From positions 62,001 through 126,000 of the forward strand of contig NZ_JACHJJ010000001.1 of the NCBI RefSeq assembly GCF_014203605.1: 64,000 nucleotides of DNA, in the 5' to 3' direction. The position numbers and the translations under genes are program-made. A model generated the notes under the pieces. The model was not told the DNA's origin. It did not search any database and was given only the letters and a program-made list of their open reading frames with translations. Every line of letters starts with the position of its first letter. Positions within the stretch are counted from its first letter, which is position 1. Shown here piece after piece: positions 35,153 to 43,346 of this stretch. Source of the stretch: Thiemannella venezuelensis (GTDB lineage: Bacteria; Actinomycetota; Actinomycetes; Streptosporangiales; Streptosporangiaceae).

Positions 35153-35534
35153 ACTCCTCCTTCATGACCGTCCGGAGTGCCCTGGGCACCTCGACCACGG
35201 TCTCATGGTCGGGGATGTCCATGTGCGCGAGCGCCTCGGCGTCGCTGACGGCCTGGCCCTTGACGATGTAGGTGTCCCGGTCGGTGCGCAGGATCACCGG
35301 CGCGGCCTGACCGTCGTCGGGCGCGTCGAGCTGGACGCTGTTGGCCAGACGCGACATCAACGGCCGGGGCACCTCCACGCAGGTTTCCCCGAATGCGAGA
35401 TCGAGCTGAGCGAGAACGGCGGGATCGGAAACCTTCCAGCCCTGAACGAGGTAGGTGCCCCGGTCAGTGTCGTAGAGGCTCGGACACTCGTCCTTCTCCG
35501 AGCCAGGGTCCTTGCCGAGGAACGTGACGCGCAT
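35133..35534 (-). CDS. Internally duplicated protein of the XRE/DUF6879 cluster
   Basis: A 133-residue protein with two repeats of about 45 residues: DTDRGTYLVQGWKVSD...CVEVPRPLM and RTDRDTYIVKGQAVSD...VVEVPRALR. A short N-terminal MRVTFLGKDPGS precedes them. It is the first gene of the leftward cluster 35534-33187 and overlaps DUF6879 by 20 bp. Similar proteins accompany XRE regulators in actinobacteria; their function is unknown. Confidence 0.75.
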   Translation of the reverse strand: MRVTFLGKDPGSEKDECPSLYDTDRGTYLVQGWKVSDPAVLAQLDLAFGETCVEVPRPLMSRLANSVQLDAPDDGQAAPVILRTDRDTYIVKGQAVSDAEALAHMDIPDHETVVEVPRALRTVMKEEYAVAGR

Positions 35535-35626
35535 GACCGCCTCCAGGTTGCCGGAAATTGCCGCTGGACTGGATGCTCCGCGCGAACAGAACGACTGTCA
35601 AGTGCTGAACGACAGAGGTTGCGTCA

Positions 35627-36052
35627 TCACTCGCGGTGGAAGATCGCCCTGACCATGGCGATGAAGAAGACGGCGACAACGCAAGTGCCACAGCTCACAA
35701 AGATCGCCAAGCCGGGACTTCCGTCGGTGCTGTCCAGATATTTCTCCCAGGACTGAACGGTCATCACAACGCCGCCGACCAGGGCCATGAAAAATAAGAC
35801 AGCTGCGCGTACGTTCTCGGCGTGGTCGTCAGCCTCGGCAGCAGCACGAATGACAGGTGCCATTTTCTGCTCCATCGGCACGGGGAACATCATTGGGGTG
35901 CCGTCCGCGTGGAAAACCGGCTGCCCGTCCGGGCCGATCGCCTGCTGCCACATCGGGGTTTCAGCCGCTTCGAGCGCGGCTTCGCGCATGTAGGGGTCGT
36001 GAGCGTAGGAATTGCAGCAGTTGCAGTAAGGGTCGTACCCGTGGGGGTGCAT
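35627..36052 (-). CDS. Membrane protein with Cys-rich N-terminus
   Basis: A 141-residue protein from ATG 36052. The N-terminus MHPHGYDPYCNCCNSYAHDPY is rich in His, Cys and Tyr, followed by a soluble helical part. Two membrane spans (VRAAVLFFMALVGGVVMTV and LAIFVSCGTCVVAVFFIAMV) form the C-terminus. It sits between the translocase gene and the regulator cluster, all leftward. No family is recognised; a role in transfer or spread is inferred only from position. Confidence 0.6.
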   Translation of the reverse strand: MHPHGYDPYCNCCNSYAHDPYMREAALEAAETPMWQQAIGPDGQPVFHADGTPMMFPVPMEQKMAPVIRAAAEADDHAENVRAAVLFFMALVGGVVMTVQSWEKYLDSTDGSPGLAIFVSCGTCVVAVFFIAMVRAIFHRE

Positions 36053-36252
36053 GGCGCGGATCCTAGCCGTCCAGATCGGGGGACAAAACCTCAAACATGA
36101 CCTCTGGCCAAGCGCGTGCCCTCGATAGGCATAGCACCCGCGATAGCGCCCGATCCAGTCCGTGACCTGGGGCCTATCCATCTAGCGGCCCACGCGCAGG
36201 GGGCCTGAAACCGGGCCGTTCCCGGGCTTCGATGCCCCTGCCGCTGATAGGA

Positions 36253-38415
36253 CTACCTCACCCGCCGGATCTTCTTCGGCACTGCCTCGACCACGTCGCC
36301 GCGAGTGATGCCGCGCCGATTCACGCCCCGGCCGTCGACCGTCCGGTAGACCTGCCCGACCTTGACGCCGTACGGCTTGAGCACCGCCGTCAGGTGCGCA
36401 GTCTTGGCCTCGTCCGCCTGGTCGGCCCACGGGCCGTAGACCTCCGGCCGCAGCTCGGCCAGCCGGTCGACGACCACGCTGTTCCAGACCTTGTCCTCCC
36501 CGGCCGGGACCACGGTGAGGATGTCGGCCAGCAGGTCGTAGGAGACAGGCTCGACCGGAACCTGCCCGACCGCGTAGCCGGACAAGGTCCCCGCGGCCTC
36601 TCTCAGAGCACGGGCACGGTCAGCGATTCGGCCCGACGTCGGGTTGTCCAGGTAGTACGAGCGGACGATCCTGGCCTCGGTGCTGACCCCGAGCAGGTAG
36701 CCGATGCCGAGGTCCTGGTCCGTGAACGTCGTGGCCCGGATCCCGTTCCTGTAGGCGCTGGTCCCGAGGACCATGTCGTTTTCGACCTGCCCGGCGACCT
36801 TCAGGCAGAAGCGCACCAGGACGTTGGCGGACACACCGGTCGGCATCGAGTCCTTGTCCGGCCGCTGGGTGGCCAGCAGCAGGATCACGCCCAGGGCGCG
36901 GCCCCGCTTGATGATGGCCGTACACAGCTTGGCGGCCTCCTCGCCGAACTCCTCGTGGGAGAACAGTTCCTGCACTTCATCTGCGGCGAAGACCAGCGGG
37001 TGAAGGCCCAGCGCCTTCTGGGCCGCCAACTCCGGCGTGACCTTGTTCTCCGGGCAGACGTCCTCGGGCAGGCCGTCGATGACGTCGGCCCGCCGCTCCA
37101 GATCCCGGTAGACCTCGCGCAGCGAGACCACGCACGCCTCGATCGTCGAGTCCTTGGCCCCGCTGGCGTAGTGGTGTGAGACCTTGGCCAGTGGCTTCAG
37201 ATCCCCGGTGCCCTTCAGCTCGAACACCCGCAGCTCGGCCGACGGGTCCAGCGCGGCGCCCAGGAGCAGCACCCGCAGGGCGAAGGTCTTTCCGAAGCCG
37301 GGCATCGCGCCGATGAGCAGGTTGCGGTACATCAACGGCACAGAGACCATCCGGCCCCGCTGATCGGTGCCGAACGGAATCGGCTGGAACAGGTCCACCT
37401 GACCGGTCCTGGTCATCGGCCACAGCGGCTGACGTGCCTTGTTCATGTCCTGGTCCCCGACCCACAGCACGAGCCGCCCGGGGTGGATGTGGGCTGCCGG
37501 CTCGGGCCACACGCACCCGAGAGGACGACGCAGAGCCGAGGCGAGCCGCGCCCGCTTGTCCATGACGTCGGTGGCCGTGACCCCGAACGGAAGGTCGACG
37601 TCGGCCCGCCAGCCGGGACCGTCGCGGGTGATGGGGGCCGGGAAGTTGATCCCGTCGCCGCCCTTGCCGACGGCCTTGTTCAGCTCGGCGATCCCCAGGG
37701 CGCCCAGGGCGCGAAGGACGAGGTCGCTGGTCAGCTTCTGGGCCTGGGTCGGGATCACGGCCCGGTCGAACACCCGCTTGTCGGCAGGAGTGCCCACAGC
37801 CCCGAGCAGCGAGACCAGTCCGGCGAGCGCCGCCCACTGGCTGTAGGTGGGGGCCGTTTCCATCGCCAGAACCGCCCCGAGGGCCAGGACCACGGCGGCC
37901 GACACGGACACGATCAGCCGGTTACGGACCCGCACGTCGTGGGCCTTGGACAGCTTCAGGTACTGCTCGGCGTCCCGACCTGCGGCGGCCAGCTTCCGCA
38001 CCGGCCTGCCCTCGGTGTCGAAGGTCCACGACACGACCGCCTTGACGGCCTTCCCGGCGCCGCGCGGAGAGCGGGCCGCCAGACGGCCGAGGTACTTCGG
38101 GGACCGGGTCAGGTGGTAGGCGCCCACGTAGGCGTAGTGGTTGACCAGCCAGCCCATGACGGCCAGGGCCTCGGCCTTGGACCGCAGCCACACCGGGACG
38201 ATCGGCAGCCGGTTCTTCGTGCGCTCCTCGATCTCGGTCAGCCAGTCGTGATCCGCCGGGCTCGGCTGGTCGACGAGCACGACCGGCGAAGCGCTCAGGT
38301 CGTCGCTGACGGTCTCGGCCTCCGGGGCGGTCGGGACGGTCTCGTGATCGTCTACGAGCTCCTCTACGACGCCCTGGGGGCTGCCCGGAGTGATCTCGAT
38401 CTCGGCGGCGGTCAT
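36253..38415 (-). CDS. FtsK/SpoIIIE-type conjugative DNA translocase (TraB-like)
   Basis: A 720-residue motor protein. Two membrane spans lie near residues 175-230, followed by a RecA-like ATPase with Walker A IGAMPGFGKT (Lys 376) and Walker B LVFAADE (Asp 479-Glu 480), then ATQRPDKDSMPTGVSANV. A small winged domain at the C-terminus fits the DNA-recognition part of TraB. By family it moves double-stranded DNA between mycelia in AICE conjugation. Its start overlaps the stop of the upstream gene (ATGA), indicating coupling. Confidence 0.92.
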   Translation of the reverse strand: MTAAEIEITPGSPQGVVEELVDDHETVPTAPEAETVSDDLSASPVVLVDQPSPADHDWLTEIEERTKNRLPIVPVWLRSKAEALAVMGWLVNHYAYVGAYHLTRSPKYLGRLAARSPRGAGKAVKAVVSWTFDTEGRPVRKLAAAGRDAEQYLKLSKAHDVRVRNRLIVSVSAAVVLALGAVLAMETAPTYSQWAALAGLVSLLGAVGTPADKRVFDRAVIPTQAQKLTSDLVLRALGALGIAELNKAVGKGGDGINFPAPITRDGPGWRADVDLPFGVTATDVMDKRARLASALRRPLGCVWPEPAAHIHPGRLVLWVGDQDMNKARQPLWPMTRTGQVDLFQPIPFGTDQRGRMVSVPLMYRNLLIGAMPGFGKTFALRVLLLGAALDPSAELRVFELKGTGDLKPLAKVSHHYASGAKDSTIEACVVSLREVYRDLERRADVIDGLPEDVCPENKVTPELAAQKALGLHPLVFAADEVQELFSHEEFGEEAAKLCTAIIKRGRALGVILLLATQRPDKDSMPTGVSANVLVRFCLKVAGQVENDMVLGTSAYRNGIRATTFTDQDLGIGYLLGVSTEARIVRSYYLDNPTSGRIADRARALREAAGTLSGYAVGQVPVEPVSYDLLADILTVVPAGEDKVWNSVVVDRLAELRPEVYGPWADQADEAKTAHLTAVLKPYGVKVGQVYRTVDGRGVNRRGITRGDVVEAVPKKIRRVR

Positions 38416-39383
38416 CGGGTGCCTCCAGCGATGCCAGCGTCACAGAAGGGGTGTCGGGGGTCGCGCCCGCATCCGGCGCAGCAGGTGCCGTCAGCGACGT
38501 CGGCGGCCAGCTTCCGGACCACGTCGGAGAAGCGGCGCAGGTGCTCGTAGTCGCCGAAATTCGGGTCATCGGCGAACTTGTGGCAGTACTCGGCCAGGGC
38601 CAGGGGCGCGTGCTCGGTCAGGGCCTCGGCGATGCGGGCCAGCAGTCGCGTCCGCAGCCAGGCAGGGGCCTTGCGGTAGTGGTCGGGCATCTGGCCCAGG
38701 ACCTCGCCAGCAAGCCAGGAAATCTCTTCCTGACTCGCCGAAGGCGTCGTGGCGGCGTCTCGCGCGGTACGGACCGTGAGCGCGCCTACGGCGCGAAGAG
38801 GATCGGTGGTCTTCTTCTTGGTCTTCTTCTGGTCCTCTGTTCTTCTTAAGGGGACGGATTTTCCGTCGTTGGTTCCGACCTGCGGCGATGCACCGTTCTC
38901 GCTGGTCACGACCTCTGACGGATTTTCCGTCGTAGGTGTGATCTGGGCATCAGGGGTGTTGTCGCTGGTTGCGGCCTCCGCCGGATTTTCCGTCGTAGGT
39001 GCGGGCCGGTCGTCACCGCCAGGGACGGAAAATCCGTCGTTGGTTCCGACCTGGGCAGACGTCGCCGAAGTGGTCCACGGGTCGGACAGGACGTACTCGA
39101 CGACGCTGAGCTTGCCGCTGGCGTCCCGCTTGCGCTCACGGCGCAGATATCCGGTCGTCTCCAGCTCGCGGATTCCCGCGCGTACGGAGTCGCGGCCGTC
39201 CGGGGCCGCGCCGATGATGGCCTTCTCCGACACTCGGAAGCCGACCGCGTGGGAGGCCAGCCAGGCGAGGATGCCCCGGCTCTTCCACGTCAGGCGCTTG
39301 TCGCGGATCCACCGATTGCTGAGCATCGTGAAGTTGTCGGCAGGGAGTTCGGCACGCCGGAATCCGGCGCTACGGTGGGACAC
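38412..39383 (-). CDS. Winged-helix protein with repeated linker, AICE replication module
   Basis: A 323-residue protein. The N-terminal domain (about 10-100) is a replication-initiator-like winged helix: MLSNRWIRDKRLTWKSRGILAWLASH, GRDSVRAGIRELETTGYLRRER. A 75-residue Thr/Asn/Pro-rich linker contains two TNDGxSVP and two TTENPxE units. The C-terminal helical domain ends in a CCAGCGRDPRHPFC zinc-like motif. The GTG start follows GGAGAG. It is coupled to the translocase gene and probably takes part in replication or its control. Confidence 0.7.
   Translation of the reverse strand: MSHRSAGFRRAELPADNFTMLSNRWIRDKRLTWKSRGILAWLASHAVGFRVSEKAIIGAAPDGRDSVRAGIRELETTGYLRRERKRDASGKLSVVEYVLSDPWTTSATSAQVGTNDGFSVPGGDDRPAPTTENPAEAATSDNTPDAQITPTTENPSEVVTSENGASPQVGTNDGKSVPLRRTEDQKKTKKKTTDPLRAVGALTVRTARDAATTPSASQEEISWLAGEVLGQMPDHYRKAPAWLRTRLLARIAEALTEHAPLALAEYCHKFADDPNFGDYEHLRRFSDVVRKLAADVADGTCCAGCGRDPRHPFCDAGIAGGTR
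38853..39038. repeat. Four palindromic repeats in a coding linker
   Basis: GACGGATTTTCCGTC or close variants occur at 38853-38867, 38917-38931, 38980-38994 and inverted at 39024-39038. The outer two also share the flank GTTGGTTCCGACCTG, and the inner two share CGTAGGTG. Confidence 0.85.
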
Positions 39384-39453
39384 AGGTCTCTCCTGGTTAC
39401 AGCAGGAAGTGGACTCAGGCCCCGGACCCGGTGTTGGCGCACCGGCCGGGGTC
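39384..39453 (-). promoter_or_regulatory. Structured leader, copy 1
   Basis: On the minus strand a long hairpin (39418-39453, loop CGCCAA flanked by GGTG and CACC) is followed by GTAACCAGGAGAG and the GTG start. It is paralogous to the leader at 40779-40850. The remainder of 39454-39647 has several GGGGACG units and no gene. Confidence 0.6.
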
Positions 39454-39647
39454 GCTTGCTTGTTGGGGACGGAAGCGGGGACGAGCCCGCAGACCGTCAG
39501 GCGGACAAGAACGGGGACGGCGGTAAGGCACGGCCCCCAGCGCTCACGGGGACGAGATCGGGACGGCTCCCCAGCACCGGGGACGGACCGGCTATCCGAG
39601 CGGCCCGTGGCGGCCCCGCCCGAGGACAGGACCGTCCCCGGCGCCGG

Positions 39648-40778
39648 TTACCGGCTGGCGGCCGAAGCGGTCAGTGTCTCGCCCGCTGTCCCCTGCTTGA
39701 GCAGGGCGAGCAGCTTTGAGGCCCGCCCGGTCGAAATCGGCTGACCGAGGTCCCGCAGGCCAGCAACGAGGTTGTCGCGAGTAAGGGGACGGTCCTGCTC
39801 GGCCAGCTTCTCGACGACCCTCGTCCCCACAGGGAGCAGGTCGGCCACGTCCGAAGACGAAGACCTCGTCCGGCCCGGCTTGCGGGGACAGTCCCCGTCG
39901 ATGGCGCGGAGCGCGGGGCGGACCGGCTCGGGACGGTCGTCCTTATCCCCGGCCTCGTCCGTGTCCACCGAGCGGCCGTCGTCCGCCAGCTCGACCCCCT
40001 CGTCCACGAGGACGGTCTCCTCGTCGGCTTCCTCCGCCAAGACCTTGCCGGTCGGGACCAGATCGGCCGGGACGAGCTCCCCGAGCTTGTACAGGGCACG
40101 CTCTCGGCGGGTGGCCTTCCAGCGCCACAGCCGCCCGTACCGGTCCTGGAGATCGGTCTTGGCCAAGACGCGGTCACGCTCCCGGCCCAGCGCCAGCGGG
40201 TAGGACCGGATCTCCCACAGGACCATCCGGCGCCACAGGGAGAACGTCGTCATGGGCGCCAGCAGCCACCGCGACTTGCGGATGCTGTCCATGTGGGTCT
40301 CGGACGACAGTCCAGCGAACCGCCGGAAGACGTGGGCCGCGACCTCCACGGCGATGACCCAGAGCATGGGCAGCATGGCGTGAGCGACGACGGCGAACGG
40401 GTCGTACTCCCCGGCCACGTTGAGGTAGATGGTCGCAGCAGTCAGCGCCCACGGAACGAACCGCAGGATCTTGACCCGCATGTCCAGCCGGGCAAGCACG
40501 ATGTCCAGGGCCGAGAAGGCGAGGATGCCGAGGTCGATGCCGAGCGGTACGGTCCACGCCAGGGCGCCGAAGAACGGCTGCGCGGCCTCGGTGACCTTGG
40601 CGAAGCTGTTGACGAAGCCGATCAGGCCGAGCGCGAAGACCACCGCACCGACGGCGGCAACGGTCGCGTACTCGCCGGAGGTCAGGGAGCGGGGCGGCTC
40701 GGTGGAAGCCGGGGCGCCGATCACGGGCGTCCGGTCGTCACCGGGCGTCAGTACGGTCCCGGAGATACGGTTGTGCAT
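39648..40778 (-). CDS. DUF2637 membrane protein, SpdA-like
   Basis: A 376-residue protein. Four membrane spans in residues 35-165 carry the DUF2637 pattern (GFVNSFAKVTEAAQPFFGALAWTVPLGIDLGI, IYLNVAGEYDP, HAMLPMLWVIAVEVAAHV). A cytosolic part follows with an acidic linker and a helix-turn-helix-like C-terminus (RDNLVAGLRDLGQPISTGRASKLL). Such proteins occur in Streptomyces plasmid and AICE transfer regions and are tied to intramycelial spread. ATG 40778 follows GGAGAGGACCC. Confidence 0.85.
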   Translation of the reverse strand: MHNRISGTVLTPGDDRTPVIGAPASTEPPRSLTSGEYATVAAVGAVVFALGLIGFVNSFAKVTEAAQPFFGALAWTVPLGIDLGILAFSALDIVLARLDMRVKILRFVPWALTAATIYLNVAGEYDPFAVVAHAMLPMLWVIAVEVAAHVFRRFAGLSSETHMDSIRKSRWLLAPMTTFSLWRRMVLWEIRSYPLALGRERDRVLAKTDLQDRYGRLWRWKATRRERALYKLGELVPADLVPTGKVLAEEADEETVLVDEGVELADDGRSVDTDEAGDKDDRPEPVRPALRAIDGDCPRKPGRTRSSSSDVADLLPVGTRVVEKLAEQDRPLTRDNLVAGLRDLGQPISTGRASKLLALLKQGTAGETLTASAASR

Positions 40779-40850
40779 GGGTCCTCTCCTGGTTACGTCA
40801 GGGTGATGGATCAAGGCCCTGAGCAGGTGTTCGCGCACCCGCTTGGGGCC
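40779..40850 (-). promoter_or_regulatory. Structured leader, copy 2
   Basis: The hairpin at 40815-40850 (loop CGCGAA between GGTG and CACC) and GTAACCAGGAGAG directly before ATG 40778 parallel copy 1, with base changes on both sides of the stem that keep the pairing. Confidence 0.6.
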
Positions 40851-40901
40851 GTTTTCGCTTGACGTCATGCCTGGTGAGAGGACGGCGGACCGCGTGCCCA
40901 G

Positions 40902-40921
40902 ATGGGAACACGATGGGAACA
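40902..40921. repeat. Right arm-type integrase repeats
   Basis: Two direct ATGGGAACA copies at 40902 and 40913, 11 bp apart, in the same orientation and spacing as the pair beside attL. Confidence 0.6.
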
Positions 40922-41035
40922 ACAGGTCCGAATACAGTCGTGATCAGCCAACGCCAGCCACCCATGGAGAAGGCGCTTGAGCTGCTGGTTTGTGGTTGCC
41001 CAACGCCACCCGACGGCAGCAAACGATCTTTCAGG

Positions 41036-41095
41036 TGTCTTGAAAACCGCTAGGGCCGGTGACGGTCCTCGTGGGTTCGAATCCCACGCTCTCCG
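41036..41095. other. attR, orphan 3' half of tRNA-Ser
   Basis: A 60-bp repeat from the anticodon loop to the tRNA end. Four differences from attL lie in the variable arm, whose stem GGCCG/CGGTC still pairs. It is not a gene because the 5' half is missing. Confidence 0.88.
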
Positions 41096-41303
41096 CCGAG
41101 CACGCGAAACGGCGTCTGACCAGGGGTTCTGCCCCGGTGAGGCGCCGTTGATCGTTTCCGGGGCATGCAGCCGTGTGCCGCTCTGAGCCGCCGCATGCCG
41201 CCGGCCGTGGGATAGGGATGGTGCCGTACAGCCGGAGACACGAAGGCTCCAGGCCGACTGGAGATCTGTTCCCGAACCCTCGCGTCCCGATCCCCTGTCG
41301 CCG

Positions 41304-43346
41304 ATGATGGACGGCATGACAGAGACCCCCTCTGTACCACCGGGGACCGGGCCGCTCGCACCGGAGTTCTCCGGGATCGACCCGGCGCTGATGAACGGCT
41401 TCATCGCCGAGTTGGAACAGGCCGGGCAGGTGATCGCCGAGCAGGCAGAGAACATCCGCCGTGAGCTGACCGCGGTCGACCTGCCCGCCGCGGGGCTCGC
41501 TCCGATCCGGGAGATCGGTGGCTGGACCGAGCAGCAGCTTCCCCGGCTGCGGCAGCGGGTGGCGACCATCACCGCTCCCATGCCCGAGCTCCCCGGGATG
41601 TCCAGCGTGGGGCTGCGGCCGTACCGGGAGGCGTCGTTGCTCTCCCCCGCCGAGGCGCAGCGGCAGGGCACCGACCTGGGCAAGCGGTTCGCCGCCATCG
41701 ACCCGGACGAGTTCCGACTCACCGGGCCGTACGCCTCCGACAGAATCGCCGCGGTGCTCAGGGAGCTGAAGGCGCACCAGCACGATGCCGTCTTCACCGC
41801 GGCGTTCTTCGCCGCCCTCGGCCCGGCCGGGGTCCGCCAGGTGGCGGCCGCTCTGCGCCGGCTGCCCGGCGAGAAGCGGCCCGATGCGCTCCGTGCGGCC
41901 GGTACGGCCTTCGCCACCGCGATCAGCGGCGGGGCGAAGGTTCCCGGGTTCGCCGCGGTGCTGAAGGCCGTGGAGAAGGCGAAGGCCGAGGGCGCCGAGG
42001 ACATGGAGGCGGTCGCCACCCTGCTGAGCCATGGAGACTATCCGGACGTGTGGCTGGCCGGACTCGTCGCGCCCGCGCTGAGACCCGGCAGCCGGATCAG
42101 CGGCCCGACCCTGGCGGGGCTGCTCAACGCGCTGGGGAACAACCCCGCCGCGGCCCGCCTCGCGATCGGCTCGGCAGCCGAGTTCGGCGCCAACCCGGCC
42201 TCCCCGACTCTTGCGCTCCCCTTCGGGCCACTTTCCCCGTCCCCCGAGAAGTGGGATAGCCGGCCCGAACTGGCCGCGTTCCTGAAAGGGCTCAATGAGC
42301 GGGCGGGGAGATCAGCGGAGGGATCGGACGCCTTCGGGCGGCTCCTGGCCGCGGCCTCCGGCGCCTATGACGAGCAGGACGGCGAACACAGCCAGGAAGC
42401 GGCGCTCTTCGCCTACACCGTGATGACCGCGGCGGACGGGTGGTCGCTGAACGACGCGACCCGGATCCACCTGGCGGAGATCGCAGGCTCGTACGCCACG
42501 GAGATCACCCTGGGCGCAGATCTCGGTGATTCTGACGTGGCCAAGGGCAGTGCCATGCAGACCACTCCCGGCCTGTTCGAGTGGACACCGCCTCCTGGGT
42601 TGCGCGGTGCCTTCCGGTTGAGCCCGGAGGACACCTTCCGCTTCATGACCACCTTCGCTGGGACCTCTGAGACCCGCAGTCCCTTCGACGACGGCATGGA
42701 CAATCTTCTCCATCGCATGCTTCCGCACGCTTCTGAGATGGCGAGAAGTAGTGGGGATGTCACCGCGCTGGACAACTTGTTCGCGGCCTTGGGCAATGTG
42801 CGAGGCTTCGAGTTGGCTGCTGCCGTGAGAGTTCTCAAGCCCAACGACGATGGCGTCGAGGATGCCGAAGACGCCGAGAGCTTCCTCGCGGGTGGCACTC
42901 TGGGAGTTCTTGGACTGATCAACCCCTTCTCCACCATCCCCAGGGCTTGGACTGCGCTCTCCACTGGAGTCTCCGCTTACTACACCTACGGGCGCGACCC
43001 GAAGATGCAAGTAGAGGAGATCCAGAAGCTGGACGGGGCGGAAACTTTGGCTCGCCAGTATGAAGCAGCTCGGCTTCTCATGACGCAGGGGTTCACGCCA
43101 AAGGTGGACCCGTCGGGCTCTATCGTCGGCCCGGACGGTGCGCTCCGTCCTTTCAATGAGATCGTCAAGCAGGGGAAAGCAGGTCTGCAAGCTCTTGATC
43201 AGTGGTTTGTCGACAACGGCATGGGCAGAGGGGATAAGTTCGCGTTCGGGCAGTTGAGTCGTCGCGAGACACAGTACTTCGAGGGCGCGAAGCAGCCTGC
43301 CTTCGAGAGAGCCCGTCTCTATACGGACAAGCTCATGACCGATTGA
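41304..43346 (+). CDS. Large ESX-associated-type protein of unknown function
   Basis: A 680-residue protein. The first 100 residues are helical and resemble a WXG100-type hairpin (LMNGFIAELEQAGQVIAEQ...EIGGWTEQQLPRLRQRVA). A long Ala-rich helical middle follows, then a hydrophobic stretch near 560 (LAGGTLGVLGLINPFSTIPRAWTAL). No known toxin domain is visible at the C-terminus. GC and codon bias fall in the last 700 bp, suggesting a mosaic. With the WXG100-like gene at 43875 it forms a possible type VII substrate module. ATG 41316 is an alternative start. Confidence 0.7.
   Translation: MMDGMTETPSVPPGTGPLAPEFSGIDPALMNGFIAELEQAGQVIAEQAENIRRELTAVDLPAAGLAPIREIGGWTEQQLPRLRQRVATITAPMPELPGMSSVGLRPYREASLLSPAEAQRQGTDLGKRFAAIDPDEFRLTGPYASDRIAAVLRELKAHQHDAVFTAAFFAALGPAGVRQVAAALRRLPGEKRPDALRAAGTAFATAISGGAKVPGFAAVLKAVEKAKAEGAEDMEAVATLLSHGDYPDVWLAGLVAPALRPGSRISGPTLAGLLNALGNNPAAARLAIGSAAEFGANPASPTLALPFGPLSPSPEKWDSRPELAAFLKGLNERAGRSAEGSDAFGRLLAAASGAYDEQDGEHSQEAALFAYTVMTAADGWSLNDATRIHLAEIAGSYATEITLGADLGDSDVAKGSAMQTTPGLFEWTPPPGLRGAFRLSPEDTFRFMTTFAGTSETRSPFDDGMDNLLHRMLPHASEMARSSGDVTALDNLFAALGNVRGFELAAAVRVLKPNDDGVEDAEDAESFLAGGTLGVLGLINPFSTIPRAWTALSTGVSAYYTYGRDPKMQVEEIQKLDGAETLARQYEAARLLMTQGFTPKVDPSGSIVGPDGALRPFNEIVKQGKAGLQALDQWFVDNGMGRGDKFAFGQLSRRETQYFEGAKQPAFERARLYTDKLMTD

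Larger units (their letters stand above)
22505..41095. mobile_element. AICE integrated in tRNA-Ser
   Basis: An 18.6-kb element bounded by 60-bp direct repeats of the tRNA-Ser 3' half (56 of 60 positions identical). It encodes a tyrosine integrase beside the tRNA, a small Xis-like protein, a winged-helix candidate replication protein, an FtsK/TraB-type double-strand DNA translocase and a DUF2637 protein. These are the modules expected of actinomycete integrative and conjugative elements. Several genes in the 24.8-32 kb part have visibly lower GC than the chromosome. Cargo includes an HNH endonuclease operon and an XRE/DUF5753 cluster. Confidence 0.9.

Noticed and set aside
22475-41095. CRISPR array or prophage
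   Set aside because: No regularly spaced repeats of CRISPR size and no phage structural genes are present; the FtsK-type translocase, integrase and tRNA att sites fit an AICE.
41031-42032. Minus-strand frames across attR and across the third att copy that look similar to each other
   Set aside because: The shared peptide is antisense translation of the tRNA-Ser fragment, not a protein family.
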